From contig CM056728.1 in assembly GCA_029844215.1 (NCBI GenBank), positions 60,985,789 through 61,049,788 on the forward strand: DNA of 64,000 bases. Direction: 5' to 3'. Both the position numbers and the translations under genes were made by a program. Under the pieces are notes generated by a model. That model did no database searches. It was not told where the DNA came from and was given only the letters and a program-made list of their open reading frames with translations. Source of the stretch: Przewalskia tangutica. Lineage: Eukaryota; Streptophyta; Magnoliopsida; Solanales; Solanaceae. Shown here piece after piece: positions 11,405 through 22,518 of the stretch (positions within the stretch are counted from its first letter, which is position 1; every line of letters begins with the position of its first letter).

Positions 11405-12906
11405 GGCGCATTTACATTCGCCAACAAAGGTCGAATTAAGGCGAGCGAGAGACCAAATGAGTTTTTCAAGTTGGAAAATCTCTCATGATATAAAGCTATT
11501 GTAAAGATATCAGCTAGTTGATGAAGTGTCAACATAATCAATTCGCACTAGCTGTTTTTCAACCAAATCTCTTAGAAAATGATGCCTAATATCTATATGT
11601 TTTGTACGAGAGTGCTGAACTGAATTTTTTGAAATGTTAATGGCACTCGTATTATCAATACAAAACTAAGACATTATTTGAAAAACCATAGTCGTCCAAC
11701 ATATGTCTTAACCATATCAATTGAGAACAACAACTCCCAGCTGCTACATATTCAGATTCAGTAGTTGAGAGTGAAACACAGTTTTGTTTGCGAGTATACC
11801 AAGAAACTAGATTGTTGCCAAGGTAAAAACATCCTTCACTAGTACTCTTTCTGTCCTCCACATCACCAGCCCAATCCGAGTCACTATGTCCTATTAGATT
11901 AGGATTAATGTCTTTGGAATATCCAATTCCCAACTCACATGTACCAGCGACATATCTGATAACACGTTTAACGACATTTAAGTGGGAGATTTTGGGACAT
12001 GCTTGGAATCGAGCACACACACACACACTAAAAATTAGATCAGGACGACTTGCGGTGAGATACAAGAGACTACCTATCATAGAACGATACAAAGTTGGGT
12101 CGATATTTTCCCCAATATCATCTTTGCATATAGTCTGTGTTGATCTCATTGGAGTCTTCATATGTTTAGCATTCTCCAATCCAAACTTCTTGACCAAATT
12201 CTTGGCATACTTGCTTTAGGAGATGAAGATTCCATCCTCATTTTGTTTTATCTGCAAGCCTAAGAAAAAGGTTAATTCCCCTATCATGCTCATCTCAAAT
12301 GTTGAGGACATAGCTTCGACAAAAGTCTTAAGATGGGACTGTGAGGTCGAACCAAAAACTATGTCATCTACATAGATTTGAGCAATGATCATATCTAATC
12401 CATGATGTTTAATAAACAATGTACAATCAGCCACACCACGTTTGAAACTAAATTCAAGAAGAAGCTGAGTTAAACGACCATACCATACACGTGGAGCTTG
12501 TTTTAATCCATACAAGGCTTTTTTTCAGCTTGTATACACGTTGTGGATGGTGGGGATCTTCGAATCCTTTAGGTTGTTCAACGTACACTTCCTTATCAAT
12601 ATATCCATTCAAGAAAGCACATTTTATATCCATTTGATGGAGAGTGATCTTCAAATAACAAGCTATGGCAAACAACAATCTAATTGGCTGAATTTTAGCA
12701 ACTGGAGCGAAGGTTTCCTCATAGTCAATCCCTTCCACTTGAGAGTATCCTTGATCAACTAGTCTAGCCTTATTTCTCACAACAGTTCCGGATTCATCAG
12801 ATTTGTTTTTAAAGATCCATTTAGTTCCAATAACATTAGTATCTTTGGGGCGAGGAACTAAATGCCAAACTTCATTTCTAGTGAACTGTTCTAATTCTTC
12901 TTGCAT
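11405..12906 (-). pseudogene. Reverse transcriptase and RNase H of the Sirevirus-like element
   Basis: This would copy element RNA into cDNA inside virus-like particles. On the minus strand the RT opens with 'MQEELEQFTRNEVWHLVPRP' (12906), contains 'HQMDIKCAFLNGYIDKEVYV' (near 12620) and the catalytic Tyr-Val-Asp-Asp at 12363-12374. It runs into RNase H blocks around 'DSDWAGDVEDRKSTS' (near 11870) and 'SLSTTESEYVAAGS' (near 11745). A tail region with 'DNTSAINISKN'-like coding continues to about 11500. Breaks: a frame change at a 7-base A run near 12520 and a TAA at about 12216. The preceding linker (12907-13248) is in frame with the integrase but has stops near 13245, 13047 and 12915. Conserved catalytic residues remain visible, so the decay is moderate. 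Confidence 0.9.
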
Positions 12907-13248
12907 AGCTTGTATCTACCAACTATCCTTTAGTGCTTCAATGACATTCTTGGGTTCCAAAGTAGATATATAACAAGAAAGACTTACATTAGGATATATG
13001 GTAGACATGTACATATATCTCGCCATGTCTCGGTAATTCAGTGGTTATTTCCTTCTTGTTCTCATTCCTTCATGTACTTCTCCTATTAGTTGGCCATTTG
13101 GATGATTCTTCCTGATTCTGGATGAGGGATCCCGACGCACCAGGTCGTGAATTTCATCTTCTGTTTCCTCATCTGAGACTGCAGTGTCCTCCGTTTCTGC
13201 TTCAGGTGTTGCTGCAGATGTCGTGACATTTGGGGCAACATCTGAATT

Positions 13249-14141
13249 TCATGCATCCTGCGGCTCTTCCATAGTAATTATAACATTATTTTCTAGATAT
13301 TTTCCTATAAGATCAGCATAGTAATAAAAAACAATGTTAACAGATTCTTGTATGGTTTTGGTTCTAAGGTTATACACTCGGTAAGCGTGGCTATTTTGAG
13401 AATAGCCTACAAAAATCCCCTTATCACTTTTAGAATCAAACTTAGCTAGGTGATCTTGATCATTCAAGATGTAGCACACACACCCAAAAATGTGAAAATA
13501 GCGCATAGGCTTTTTTCCATTAAGTATCCCATAGGGTGTCATTTTAGTTTCCGACCTAAGATAGACTCTATTGGTGATATGACTTGTCGTATTTAAAGCT
13601 TCTGTCCAAAAACGTTTAGACAACTTCTTAGAACTCAGCATTACTCTAGCCATTTCTTGTAGAGTCCTATTCTTCCTCTCTGCTACTCCATTTTGTTGTG
13701 GGGTTATGGGAGCAGAAAACTCATGAAAAATACCCCTTTTCTCACAAAATATAGAAAATTGACTATTCTCAAACTCTTTTTCATGGTCAGATCTAATCCA
13801 AAAAATAGAGGAATGATATAGATTTCTTATCCTAGAGTGTAGTACTTTAAACATGCCAAACGTTTGAGACTTTTCCTTTAAAAAAAATATCCATGAGTAC
13901 CTGGAAAAGTCATCCACAATCACATAAGAATACCGCATACCTCCTAGGCTGTCTACCTCAATTGGACCCATAAGATCCATATGTAAAAGTTGAAAACAGT
14001 GAGACGTACCTGAATATTGCCCGTCATTTTGGACAACATTATGGGTGACACGGGTTTGCTTACCTTTGAGACATTCTTCACAAACCATTGTTTTATCTTT
14101 AGGATTGAGTTTAGGGATGCCTCATATAGCCTCATAAGAAA
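13249..14141 (-). pseudogene. Integrase of the Sirevirus-like element, N-terminus cut off by the solo LTR
   Basis: Minus-strand sequence next to the LTR supplies the second half of the zinc-binding domain (Cys pair in 'VCEECLKGKQTR', near 14080). The catalytic core follows: the first Asp in 'LLHMDLMGPIEV' (near 13990), the second Asp in 'IRSDHEKEFEN' (near 13790), and the Glu in 'NGVAERKNRTLQE' (near 13660). The downstream GKKP / FGCVCYILN region is typical of Copia integrases. The His pair of the zinc domain is on the far side of the solo LTR (near 17830). The frame ends in a TGA at 13249 that separates it from the linker to RT. Confidence 0.9.
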
Positions 14142-14146
14142 TTAAT
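14142..14146 (+). other. Target site duplication TTAAT, left copy (right copy 17768-17772)
   Basis: TTAAT at 14142-14146 and again at 17768-17772 brackets the gypsy LTR exactly. This identifies it as a solo LTR that entered the Copia element once. Confidence 0.9.
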
Positions 14147-15700
14147 TTTTACACCCCGTAATTCCAGGACATGTTTATAAGAACGTACGTAAGAACTCAA
14201 AGACGTTAAGATTTGAGACTAGTAAAAATTTATCGAAGTTATGGAATTGTCGGAAAATGAAATACTGCGACGAATGGGAGGGTGACACGTGTCACCCCCC
14301 CCCCTTTGGATGGTCTTGGACGTTTTAGCCAAGGTCAAGATGGTGGTCATTTGACCAAGCTTGGATGAACAAGTCTTGTTAGCTCAAGCATGAGTTTATT
14401 GACTAAGTCAAAGAGCCCACTTGGCTTGATATTTAAATCTCATTCATCCAAGCCACACATTTGTTCTAATCTAGACCCTCCATGTTGTTATATAACCACA
14501 CTAGTAGCAAGACAAGCTTCCCACACTTAGACAGATTTTCAAGAAAAACTTGTGCAAGTCTTGAAGCTCTCGGGTTTGCCCTTCTTTGCAAGACAAAATT
14601 TTTCGTTTGTTGTCCACAATTCACAATACTTTAAACCAAGGTTTCTAAGGGTATTGTAAGGATATCTCAATAGAAAGATCCCGGAAAAACGACGTTTTTA
14701 CGTTAGTCGCAAGGCGAAAACCTAAGGTGTTCTTCAACTTTGAAGTTGAAACTTGAAGAGGAGTTCTTCACAAGCTTCTAAGGGTTACTTGGAGTGGATT
14801 GGAACGTCGAAAAGAGGAGCTGAAGTTGCTACGGATCGACTTTAGGTTTTGGATCGTATTTGGGCTTAAAAGAGGTATTAATCTCCGTCTTGCTATTATA
14901 ATTCAAGATTTCATGTTGTAGTAGTTGATAGATGAGCATGTGATATTAGAATGAAGATTTATAAGTGTTATGGATATTGGAACCACTAATCCGAAACTAG
15001 CATGTTTAGCCTTTGAGATTGAAATTCAATTTGGTTATTAGTTTAGTCGTCGCATGTTATTTAAGGAAAGGACTATAGTCGTTATAATTGATCATGACTT
15101 ATATTACATGTTGGAATAACGACTTGGATTAGAAAGGGAATTGGAAAGAAATAGATGTTGTTGTTGTCCTTGATATTGCCGACAATTGCCTAAAGTTATT
15201 AGACGGTTTTATATTAATTGTGGGGCAGAATTTTACACGTCCTGTTGAGGCGTGTAATCCCCTTTGAATTGTTGATTTGTTGCGCCTTAAATGTGGCATG
15301 TTGGTTATTGATTTCGGGCCTTGAAAAAGGTGGAAAAGTACGTAGAAACAAAGGAAGTGCTGCCCAAATTTCCGTAGAATAAGAGACCTTACACTTAGTA
15401 TGATTCTACCTTAAAAAGGCTAAGAATTGATAGACGTATTATGGTTATTATAGGTTGAAGTACTACGAGTAGCGTATTCTACTTGAAGGGTGGAAAAGCT
15501 AGCAATGTTATAGTACTTTGGAGCATTTTGCTACTTGTTGATAATCGTCGCGAGGTATGTGAACCTCTTCCTTCTTGTGACATGTTCTATGTGTGAAATA
15601 TACATGTGGTGTTATTTCATGATTCCTTATACTCTTAGAAGTTAAGAGGTACGTATGTTGATTTACTCTATGTAAAAGGTAGGTCTAAGTTATCCTAAGT

Positions 15701-15733
15701 TCTTACCAAGTCTTATGGGGGATGTTGGTAAGA
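15701..15733 (+). other. Conserved hairpin in gypsy LTR
   Basis: Perfect 9-bp arms TCTTACCAA (15701-15709) and TTGGTAAGA (15725-15733) surround a 15-nt loop. The same arms and loop recur at 43983-44015 and from 59094 in the element-B LTRs. Function is unknown. Confidence 0.6.
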
Positions 15734-16403
15734 GTCGTTAGGAAGTATTTTGAGTCGAGTAGACTTTGCTAATTTACTGCACGAATGAGAATAAGTATCG
15801 AACAAACCATTGCAGCGTTAATAAAAGAAAATGTATCGACAATCAATTTTATTAAAATGAGTAGAATTCTCCATCTGCATAGAAACTAAGATAAGACAAA
15901 ATGGTATTATATTTTCTAGATCATGGCTGCTTTAATAAGATCGTTATAAACGAGTATAACCTATTCACAACTCATAAAAGTATATGTTACTTAAATTAAA
16001 AGAGTTTATGTTATGAAGTTTTAAGATTATGAACCTTGATTTCTAAAAAGGTTATGAGACTTTATTTTTCAAGTTATGAGACTTGATTCTTAAAGGAAGG
16101 AGTGACTTGATTTAAAAAGTTTGGTTGCCATGAATTATTTCAAAAGTTAAGCGGCTTGATTTCAAAAGCGAATGTAACTTGAGTTTTCAAAAGAAGAAGT
16201 CTATGGGTTTAAAAAGAGAAGGAGTTTTATGATTCTTTTTAAGTATGTATGTACGTAGTACTTTTGGGTTTAATTTTCCCTAATGTAAAAAAAATAAAAG
16301 TGCCTTAAGTTCTCTAAAGTGAAAGGTTGTTATAATAGCTTTATGGGAAGTTGTTATAACGACTTAAGAAGAAAGGAAAAGACGATTTAAAATGTTATGT
16401 AAA

Positions 16404-16995
16404 GATGACTTTACCGCGTCCCAGAATGGGCCGGGCAATATACCTTTATGGGCAGACTTATATGAATTTACCGCGTCCCAGAATGGGCCGGGAAGTATAC
16501 CTTTATGGGCAGACTTATATGACTTTATCGCGTCCCAGAATGGGCCGGGCAGTATACATTTATGGGCAGACTTATATGACTTTACCGCGTCCCAGAATGG
16601 GCCGGGCAGTATACCTTTATGAGCAGACTTATATGACTTTATCGCATCCAGGAATGGGCCGGGCAGTATACCTTTATGGGCAGACTATATGACTTTACCG
16701 CGTCCTCGAATGGGCCGGACAATATACCTTTATGGGCAGACTTATATGACTTTATCGCGTCCCAGGAATGGGTTGGGCAGTATACCTTTATGGGCAGATT
16801 CATATGACTTTATCGTGTCCCAGGAATGGGCCGGGCAGTATACCTTTATGGGCAGACTTACATGACTTTATCGCGTCCCAGAATGGGCCGGGCAGTATAC
16901 CTTCGTGGGAAGATTTTTATGAATTCACCGTGTCCCCAGAATGGGCCGGGCAGTATACCTTCGTGGGAAGATTTTTATGAATTTGATGTGTCCCG
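16404..16995 (+). repeat. Minisatellite, about 10-11 units of ~57 bp, inside the solo LTR
   Basis: Each unit carries 'cgcgtcccagaatgggccgg' or a close variant and 'tatacctttatgggcagact'. Because 57 is a multiple of 3, the array leaves open frames with a 19-residue periodicity in two plus-strand frames. These are not genes. Confidence 0.9.
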
Positions 16996-17772
16996 CAAAT
17001 GGGTCGGGTTACATTATCACGTATGGATAATCAAAGTGAACTCCAAAATGAGGCGTTCCTCCATAAAGGGTCGGATTATGTTATGCAAGATACGTAAGTT
17101 ATATGTTTATGAACTCGGTGATTTTTCCTAAGTATGTACGTAATAATTTGACTATAACTCTTATTGAAAATGGGAAAAAATAATAAGTGCGATTAAGTTC
17201 ACGAGATTGTAATGACACGGTAGGATCTGGTATTTACCCTTTTTATACTTGGCCCTGTCATTCTTTTGTACAGTTATGATTTGTTTACTGTACCTTATTT
17301 ACATTCCATACTAAATTTTGTTGTATTGACCCTCTTCGGGGGGCTGCCTTCATGCCCGCATGTGTTAGGTACACAGGTTGGTGATCCTTGCTCTTAGGAT
17401 CTCTGTTCAGTTTTTGGGAAGAATCTCCATTCACTCTGGAGGCTTATCTTTTGGGTACGGTTTCCCTGATGTTGTAGATTTATGTACATTCAGGGGTATG
17501 GAGGGGCCCTGTCCCGCCACAGTTGAAATTCTTAGAGGTATGTAGTCATATCTTGTGGGTCGGTTTGTAAAGAAGAAGGATGTAACTGCGTTTGGTTATG
17601 TATATGTATATGCGTCCAGGGAGATAGCCTTATCGGCTAACCTGTTGTTTATTTCTTGTTGATTTATTTTATAAGTTGCATGTATGTTCCGCTGATTATC
17701 TCTGATCTATACCTGTAAGGGTGCCCAGGTATGGCACCAGTCGCGGGCCCGGGGTCGGGTTGTGACATTAAT

Positions 17773-18248
17773 CTTTCAAGATTACGGTAGTTAACATGCC
17801 CTAATTTTTGATGCCATAAGGTCGTGTCATCCGTCCTAACATTATTGCAAATCTCTTGTTCTCCAACAAGATAGCAATTATCGCCTGTTCTTGTACCTGA
17901 CATTACACATTGGTTAGATTCATTTGTAACTGTACAAACATACTTATTGAAATTCACCTCTAGATCGTCATCACACAATTGACTTATGCTAACAAGGTTA
18001 GCCATTAAACCATCGACGTGCAAGACATTCTTCAAGGCCAAGATCCCTGGAACATTTAAGGTTCCTTTGCCTATGATTTTACTTTTTCCGCCTCCTCCAT
18101 AAGTAACATTACCTCCATTTAGAGTCTCGTAGTTCTTTACATACTCTTTTATCCCCGTCATATGTCGAGAACATCCACTGTCGAAGTACCACAAACCTGA
18201 AATGTTAGTCCTTAAAGCAGTTAAAGCAACATTACATCGCACATTCAT
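17773..18248 (-). pseudogene. Protease and start of the integrase zinc domain, Sirevirus-like element
   Basis: The minus strand carries the aspartic protease active site Asp-Ser-Gly (codons at 18174-18182) in the context 'LWYFDSGCSRHMTG'. Then come 'NVLHVDGLMANLVSISQLCD' (near 18010) and the first half of the GAG-pre-integrase zinc domain 'LWHQKLGHVNYRNLERL' (near 17800). The protease would process the polyprotein in the particle. The reading frame runs into the solo LTR at 17772 and its last residues are LTR-encoded. A stop or frame break separates it from the upstream gag region near 18260. Confidence 0.9.
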
Positions 18249-18268
18249 TCTGGGCCTCCAAACTTTCT

Positions 18269-19119
18269 TTACCTTTTTACGGTTTCTCGATTCTGGAATG
18301 TCGCATCGAGTGTTTCTGGAATATTGGACAACATTCTCAATGACATTCTGCTCCTGGACTTGTGCAATTTAAAGCAGTAAGGTTTTAAATGGCCAGCCTT
18401 CTTACAGTGATGGCACACGTAATTCCTTCCTCTTATGAAGCCCATTGTCTCATTTTTGTCAAACAAGTTAGAGCATATCGCATTGAGGGAGTTCTTGTAG
18501 TCCAAACCTGCATGTCGTGGTTGACTAACACTTAGTATCTCATCTAATTCGGAAGTACCGACGTTGAGCTTCCGGAAGGTAGCTTCGGCCAGATCCAATT
18601 TCACACTGATCTTACCAAATTCAAGATCATTTTTGGTAAGGGTAACCTCTAGTCGGGTTATTGTGTCTTTCAAACCTGCATTCTCAAGAGTTAGATTTTA
18701 CCTTTGAGTAAAGTTGTTTGGATTCAACAATTAAATCCTTGCAAAGATTTTGCAATTCTTTAATCATGTCGTCTTTTGAGTCGACTTGAGTTTCAGGGTG
18801 AGATTCACAGTTAGAAATAAAACCACTAAAGCAGTTAACATCGGGATAGTTAAGAAATTCATACCTGTCGGATGTTACTGGATCTGCAGATGTTATCGCT
18901 GATGTTGCCGAAAATGTTGTGACATTCGGGACAACACAATCAGCGTCATTTTCATCATCGGCGATGGTATTGAAAACGATGGCGGCGTAGCTGTGACTCA
19001 ATTTTTGGTTCCTCTTCACCTTCATCGTCACTTAGAGAAATCCATAGACTTTTCCCAGCTTTTCTTAAAGTGTTTGCACACTCGTTGGCATAATGACCCC
19101 ATCCCGAGCAAGAATGACA
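18269..19119 (-). pseudogene. C-terminal gag region with two CCHC zinc knuckles
   Basis: On the minus strand, a first CX2CX4HX4C knuckle is encoded at 19078-19119, in a frame shifted from the preceding gag. A second, 'CHHCKKAGHLKPYC', lies at 18374-18415. Between them is an acidic, Glu/Asp/Ser-rich stretch with a coiled-coil-like segment 'MIKELQNLCKDLIVESKQL' (near 18750). Zinc knuckles bind element RNA during packaging. Two widely spaced knuckles and a long linker suit Sirevirus-type gag. A frame break occurs near 18680. The order and orientation continue the gag at 19065-20072. Confidence 0.8.
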
Positions 19120-20072
19120 TTGAATATTTTCAAAATTGGCAGGATCGAACTAATGCGATGCGAACTAGTTCTCCTAAGTTGATTTTCTTTTTGCGTTGTA
19201 GGAAGGGTTTTAGTGAATCGTGGATTGAAGCCATGACTTTGGTGCTCTTTTGGTTTAGATTTATTATTGTCACCGTTGAACCTTCTTAACATCGTATTGA
19301 ATTTTCGAGTGAGAAGGGCAACGTTAGCTCCATCCCCGATTTCTTCAAGGTTTTCGTCCTCTTCATTGACTTGCGTCTCTAAGGATCTTGCTTGAAGTGC
19401 AACATCTTTGCCTCTATACAATGTCCTTTGATTTTCCATATTCATCTCATATGTTTTGAGAATGCTCATTAGCGTATGGAGGTCCATTGTAGCAAGGTTG
19501 TGGGCTTCTTCAATCACACATATCTTAATATTGAACTTTTCAGGAAGAGATCGAAGTGCCTTTTCAACAAGTTGATTGTTGGTCAGAGGAGACCCAAGCA
19601 CTTGACATTCGTTAGAAATGTCGATCAACTTTTCAAAATAAGTTTTGATATCCTCCGTCTCTTCCATCCTTAAACGTTCGTATTTCCTCATGAGTATGTG
19701 AAGCTTCGTTCTACGAACACTTGAGCTACATTCACAATGGGTTTGTAGGGTATCTCAAGCATCCTTGGCAGTTGAGCAATTTTTGATGAGTTTGAATATA
19801 TAAAGATCTACCCATCCAAAAATAGCATTAAGAGCCTTTTCATTGAAGCATGCACTATTGGTTTCTTCCACACTCCATTCGGCCTCAGGCATAGATAATA
19901 TGTCTCCTTCCTCGTCCGGTGGAAACATAAGAATAGTATATCTATTGATAATGGATCTCCATGCTCTCACATCAATGGATTTGATATGAGAATGTAGGCA
20001 AATTTTCCAATAAGGATAATTTGATCCATCTAGAATAGGAAGTCTACCAATATTTGGATTAGCCGGATCCAT
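19065..20072 (-). pseudogene. Gag capsid region of the Sirevirus-like element
   Basis: The ATG at 20072 opens 'MDPANPNIGRLPILDGSNYP', a DUF4219/UBN2-type Copia gag start (from memory). The capsid core follows with 'ETEDIKTYFEKLIDISNECQ' (near 19650) and 'LVEKALRSLPEKFNIK' (near 19560). The start lies about 40 nt inside the primer-binding site. The frame is the same throughout except for one TGA at 19755-19757, and a frameshift near 19120 puts the zinc knuckle out of frame. It would form the particle shell. Confidence 0.88.
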
Positions 20073-20111
20073 AGTTAAAGTAAAAGGACCTTAGCACTTA
20101 TTATGTTAAGT

Positions 20112-20129
20112 GACGGCTCTGATACCACT
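20112..20129 (-). promoter_or_regulatory. Primer-binding site, initiator-Met tRNA type
   Basis: On the minus strand, just inside the 5' LTR, the sequence reads TGGTATCAGAGCCGTCAC, after two bases from the LTR end. TGGTATCAGAGC is the standard plant site for the initiator methionine tRNA. Confidence 0.9.
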
Positions 20130-21053
20130 TGTTGGGTCCCGGTAGTTACACTATGGATTAATTAAAAACAAACAGCAAAATAGACTAAAACAATATGTTG
20201 AAACAGTGTCGAATGTCAGGAGAAATGTCGTCTGACACAAGTGGTGACACTAAGATAAAACTTAAGAAAAACCTTTGAAAGAGTTTAAAATGCAGCGGAA
20301 TAAAATAAAGAACACAAAGGTTTAATTTTCATAGGTTATATATTAATATAATCCATGATGGTCAATGACCAAATGAATTGTATATATTTATATACAATTG
20401 AAATATTTCTTCTTTACAATGTTACAAGAAGATACAAAAGGAATAATAAGGTTAAGTCGCTGCCTGAAAAATTTATCTAAAATAGAAGTGATCAACACCT
20501 CATTGCAATTGCTTCAATGAAAGAACAAATCTAGAATCTAGGCAGCACTTGTAATGTCGTACAGAATGTCGTCACAAATACAAGCAACACTTGTTGATCC
20601 AGTTTTCGATCTTAAAATCTGGAGAGCTCTCTCGATCTTTTCTCTTCTGATTTTCTGGATATCGAATCCTTGAAGTGACCTCTCTATTTATATTAGATAG
20701 TTCACTTGAAAGACTCCTCAATTTGTTGTGGAGGTTGAGCCAAATATGGAGCACGTGGCAGTGGCTTACGGCTGAAAACTCTCCAACAGCGTGGACTGTT
20801 TCTTCCACGTCTTACTCCTCAAGTTATGCAACTTCTTGGAAGGTCTTCATCGATCCTAAATCTGCTTTGAAGACTCCTTGCTCAGTCAATTTGCCATGTG
20901 ATAAATAAATCACAGCTTCGTGAAAACTGTCCACGAAGATAGACAAAATTGTTACACGAATGTCAGCTCAAATGTCAAGACATTTGCTCTGACATTTTCT
21001 GGAAAAAATGATATGTTAGGAAAAATGTCATAACACTAATCCTAACATTAACA
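20130..21053 (-). repeat. 5' LTR of the Sirevirus-like element
   Basis: The LTR is 924 bp and full length; ends are plus strand 'tgttgggtcccggtagtt' and 'cctaacattaaca'. The minus strand has a TATA-like 'gtatataaatatatac' near 20381-20397, a plausible promoter. It differs from the 3' LTR by scattered substitutions and the ~280-bp gap there. A TGA/TAG-free plus-strand frame inside it is not a gene. Confidence 0.92.
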
Positions 21054-21058
21054 ATTAT

Positions 21059-21446
21059 GTATAATTACAAAGGTATCTTATGCACACCCACTGGCTTCTG
21101 ACTATTAATACCATTCAAGTTACGGATTTGGACATAGGCGGATCAAGGATTTGATGACTGTGGGTGCCACTACCTTTAATGTAAACAGTAAACTTACCAC
21201 TAGTAAGGACATAGAATCAAGGTGTACGTTCAGTCGATTCGATCCGTTTTGAATTAATTTGATTCATTTTGAATTAATAGTTTTTGTTTACAATATTTTT
21301 GGTGCATAAATGATAACGTTATCACCAAACTGTCTAAGTTTGGTTAAATTCGACTAATTGACATGAAGCTTCACACAACCTAAACTAGACATGAAGATTC
21401 TAAGCTAACCATATTGTCTAGTTCATATATTACAATTAATTAGTTC
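21059..21446. other. Unassigned spacer between Copia element and SINE
   Basis: AT-rich sequence without recognisable genes, LTR ends or repeats. Confidence 0.5.
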
Positions 21447-21457
21447 TAACTTCTATT

Positions 21458-21640
21458 TACTGTTTAACAACAATAACAACATATTCAGTAAAATTCACAA
21501 TGTGGGGTTCGGGAAGGGTAGAGTGTACGCAGATCTTACCTCTACCTTAGTAGGTAGAGCGATTGTTTTTGAGAGACCATCGGCTCAAGGCAAATCATAA
21601 GCACAAACAAAGCAAAAGCAAATAACTTAAATCAACAAAG
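21458..21640 (-). mobile_element. TS-like Solanaceae SINE with 11-bp target duplication
   Basis: The plus strand reads as the reverse complement of a TS-type SINE body: 'gggtagagtgtacgcagatc', then 'ctaccttagtaggtagag' and 'gagaccatcggctcaa'. The 3' end on the minus strand finishes in TTG-type repeats (plus 'aacaacaataacaaca', near 21465-21482). Direct repeats TAACTTCTATT at 21447-21457 and 21641-21651 mark the insertion. The 5' tRNA-like head is diverged or replaced, so the copy may be truncated. SINEs are copied by LINE enzymes. Confidence 0.82.
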
Positions 21641-21674
21641 TAACTTCTATTAAGCACAAGCAAATAATATTTAC

Positions 21675-22518
21675 TGTTGGGTTTTGATATTAGTGAATGG
21701 AAAATGATGGGATGAAAATTAAAGGGAGTAAAAGGCTCTTTTGCCCCACATCGAAAAAAGAGAAGGAAAGAGAGGTGTATATATATTACATTACACCTTC
21801 TCTAGTTGCTAAAAGGGTTGAGAGGGCAAGGACCCCTCGCGCCGTCATCGTCGCTCGCTCGGCTTCGGCTTCGGCTTCGGCTTCGGATTTGTCAAAAGAT
21901 TGATTGATAATCTTTTTGGACAAACGTTTCTTTAATTAATTAATTAATTAATCATTTAATTAAAAAATAAATTCAAACGGATCAACCCGCGACCGACCCG
22001 ACCCGTCCGGCTCTCCCTTTGTTTTTTCGAATTTCCCTCCAAAATTAGGTGACTATTCTGAATGGTTGCAAACATTCAGAATCAGTACCTCCAAACCTAT
22101 ACATTCTTGATTATTCCAAGAATTTATTCATTCATTCATTCATTCATTTTCATTCTGAATTTCATCTTCAACTCGGAAATATTTTGTCTTCATTCTGTGT
22201 GATATACTGCCGTTGAGTGGTTCGCTGCTACCGGAATTTGGAGTACTACTATTTTGGTAAGATAATCGTTCTATCCTGGGAGGCGATATTAAGATTAACA
22301 TCAGTCTTGTGAGGAATAATTTCCTTAAGGACACACTTTGAACTAAGTGGGCTCGATTACATTCTGAAATTATTTTTCAAAACAGATTCTGTTTTCGTTT
22401 ATTATTTCATGATCAATTTACTGTTAAATAATGTTTATATCGTGTAATTTGTTTCACTAAGTGATTAACAGATTGCGTTGAAACATTATTTAACCATATA
22501 CAAATTATTATACCAACA
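21675..22518 (+). repeat. 5' LTR of the Tork-like element
   Basis: The LTR is 844 bp, starts 'tgttgggttttgatattagt' and ends 'ttattataccaaca'. A promoter-like TATA block 'gtgtatatatattacatt' is at about 21776-21793. A run of 'cggctt' hexamers (21859-21884) is expanded relative to the other LTR. Confidence 0.93.

Larger units (their letters stand above)
14147..17767 (+). repeat. Gypsy solo LTR (3.6 kb) nested in the Copia element
   Basis: This is the same family as the LTRs at 45338 and 51213. The start is mutated (TTTTACACCCCGTA instead of TGTTACACC) and the end is 'gggtcgggttgtgaca'. There is no internal region, primer site or polypurine tract, and 5-bp duplications flank it. It therefore arose from a full element by recombination between its two LTRs. 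It contains a 57-bp minisatellite (16404-16995), a conserved 9-bp-stem hairpin (15701-15733) and the ~165-bp island shared with other LTRs (about 15797-15970). Confidence 0.92.
7564..21053 (-). mobile_element. Sirevirus-like Ty1/Copia retrotransposon with downstream extra ORF, split by a solo LTR
   Basis: This is a complete element on the minus strand, flanked by a perfect 5-bp target duplication ATTAT (7559-7563 and 21054-21058). The order on the minus strand is 5' LTR (21053-20130), initiator-Met primer site, gag with two zinc knuckles, protease, integrase, RT/RNase H, a ~2-kb extra ORF region, polypurine tract, and 3' LTR (8209-7564). The Copia gene order (integrase before RT), the gag type and a long extra region after pol fit the Sirevirus (SIRE/Maximus) lineage; that lineage call is inference. 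A 3621-bp gypsy solo LTR interrupts it at 14147-17767. The element is dead, with several stops and frameshifts in every ORF. Confidence 0.9.

Noticed and set aside
16392..17131. Plus-strand frames with a 19-residue repeat
   Set aside because: They arise from a 57-bp tandem array whose unit length is a multiple of three and are open in two frames at once; no start context or homologue is apparent.
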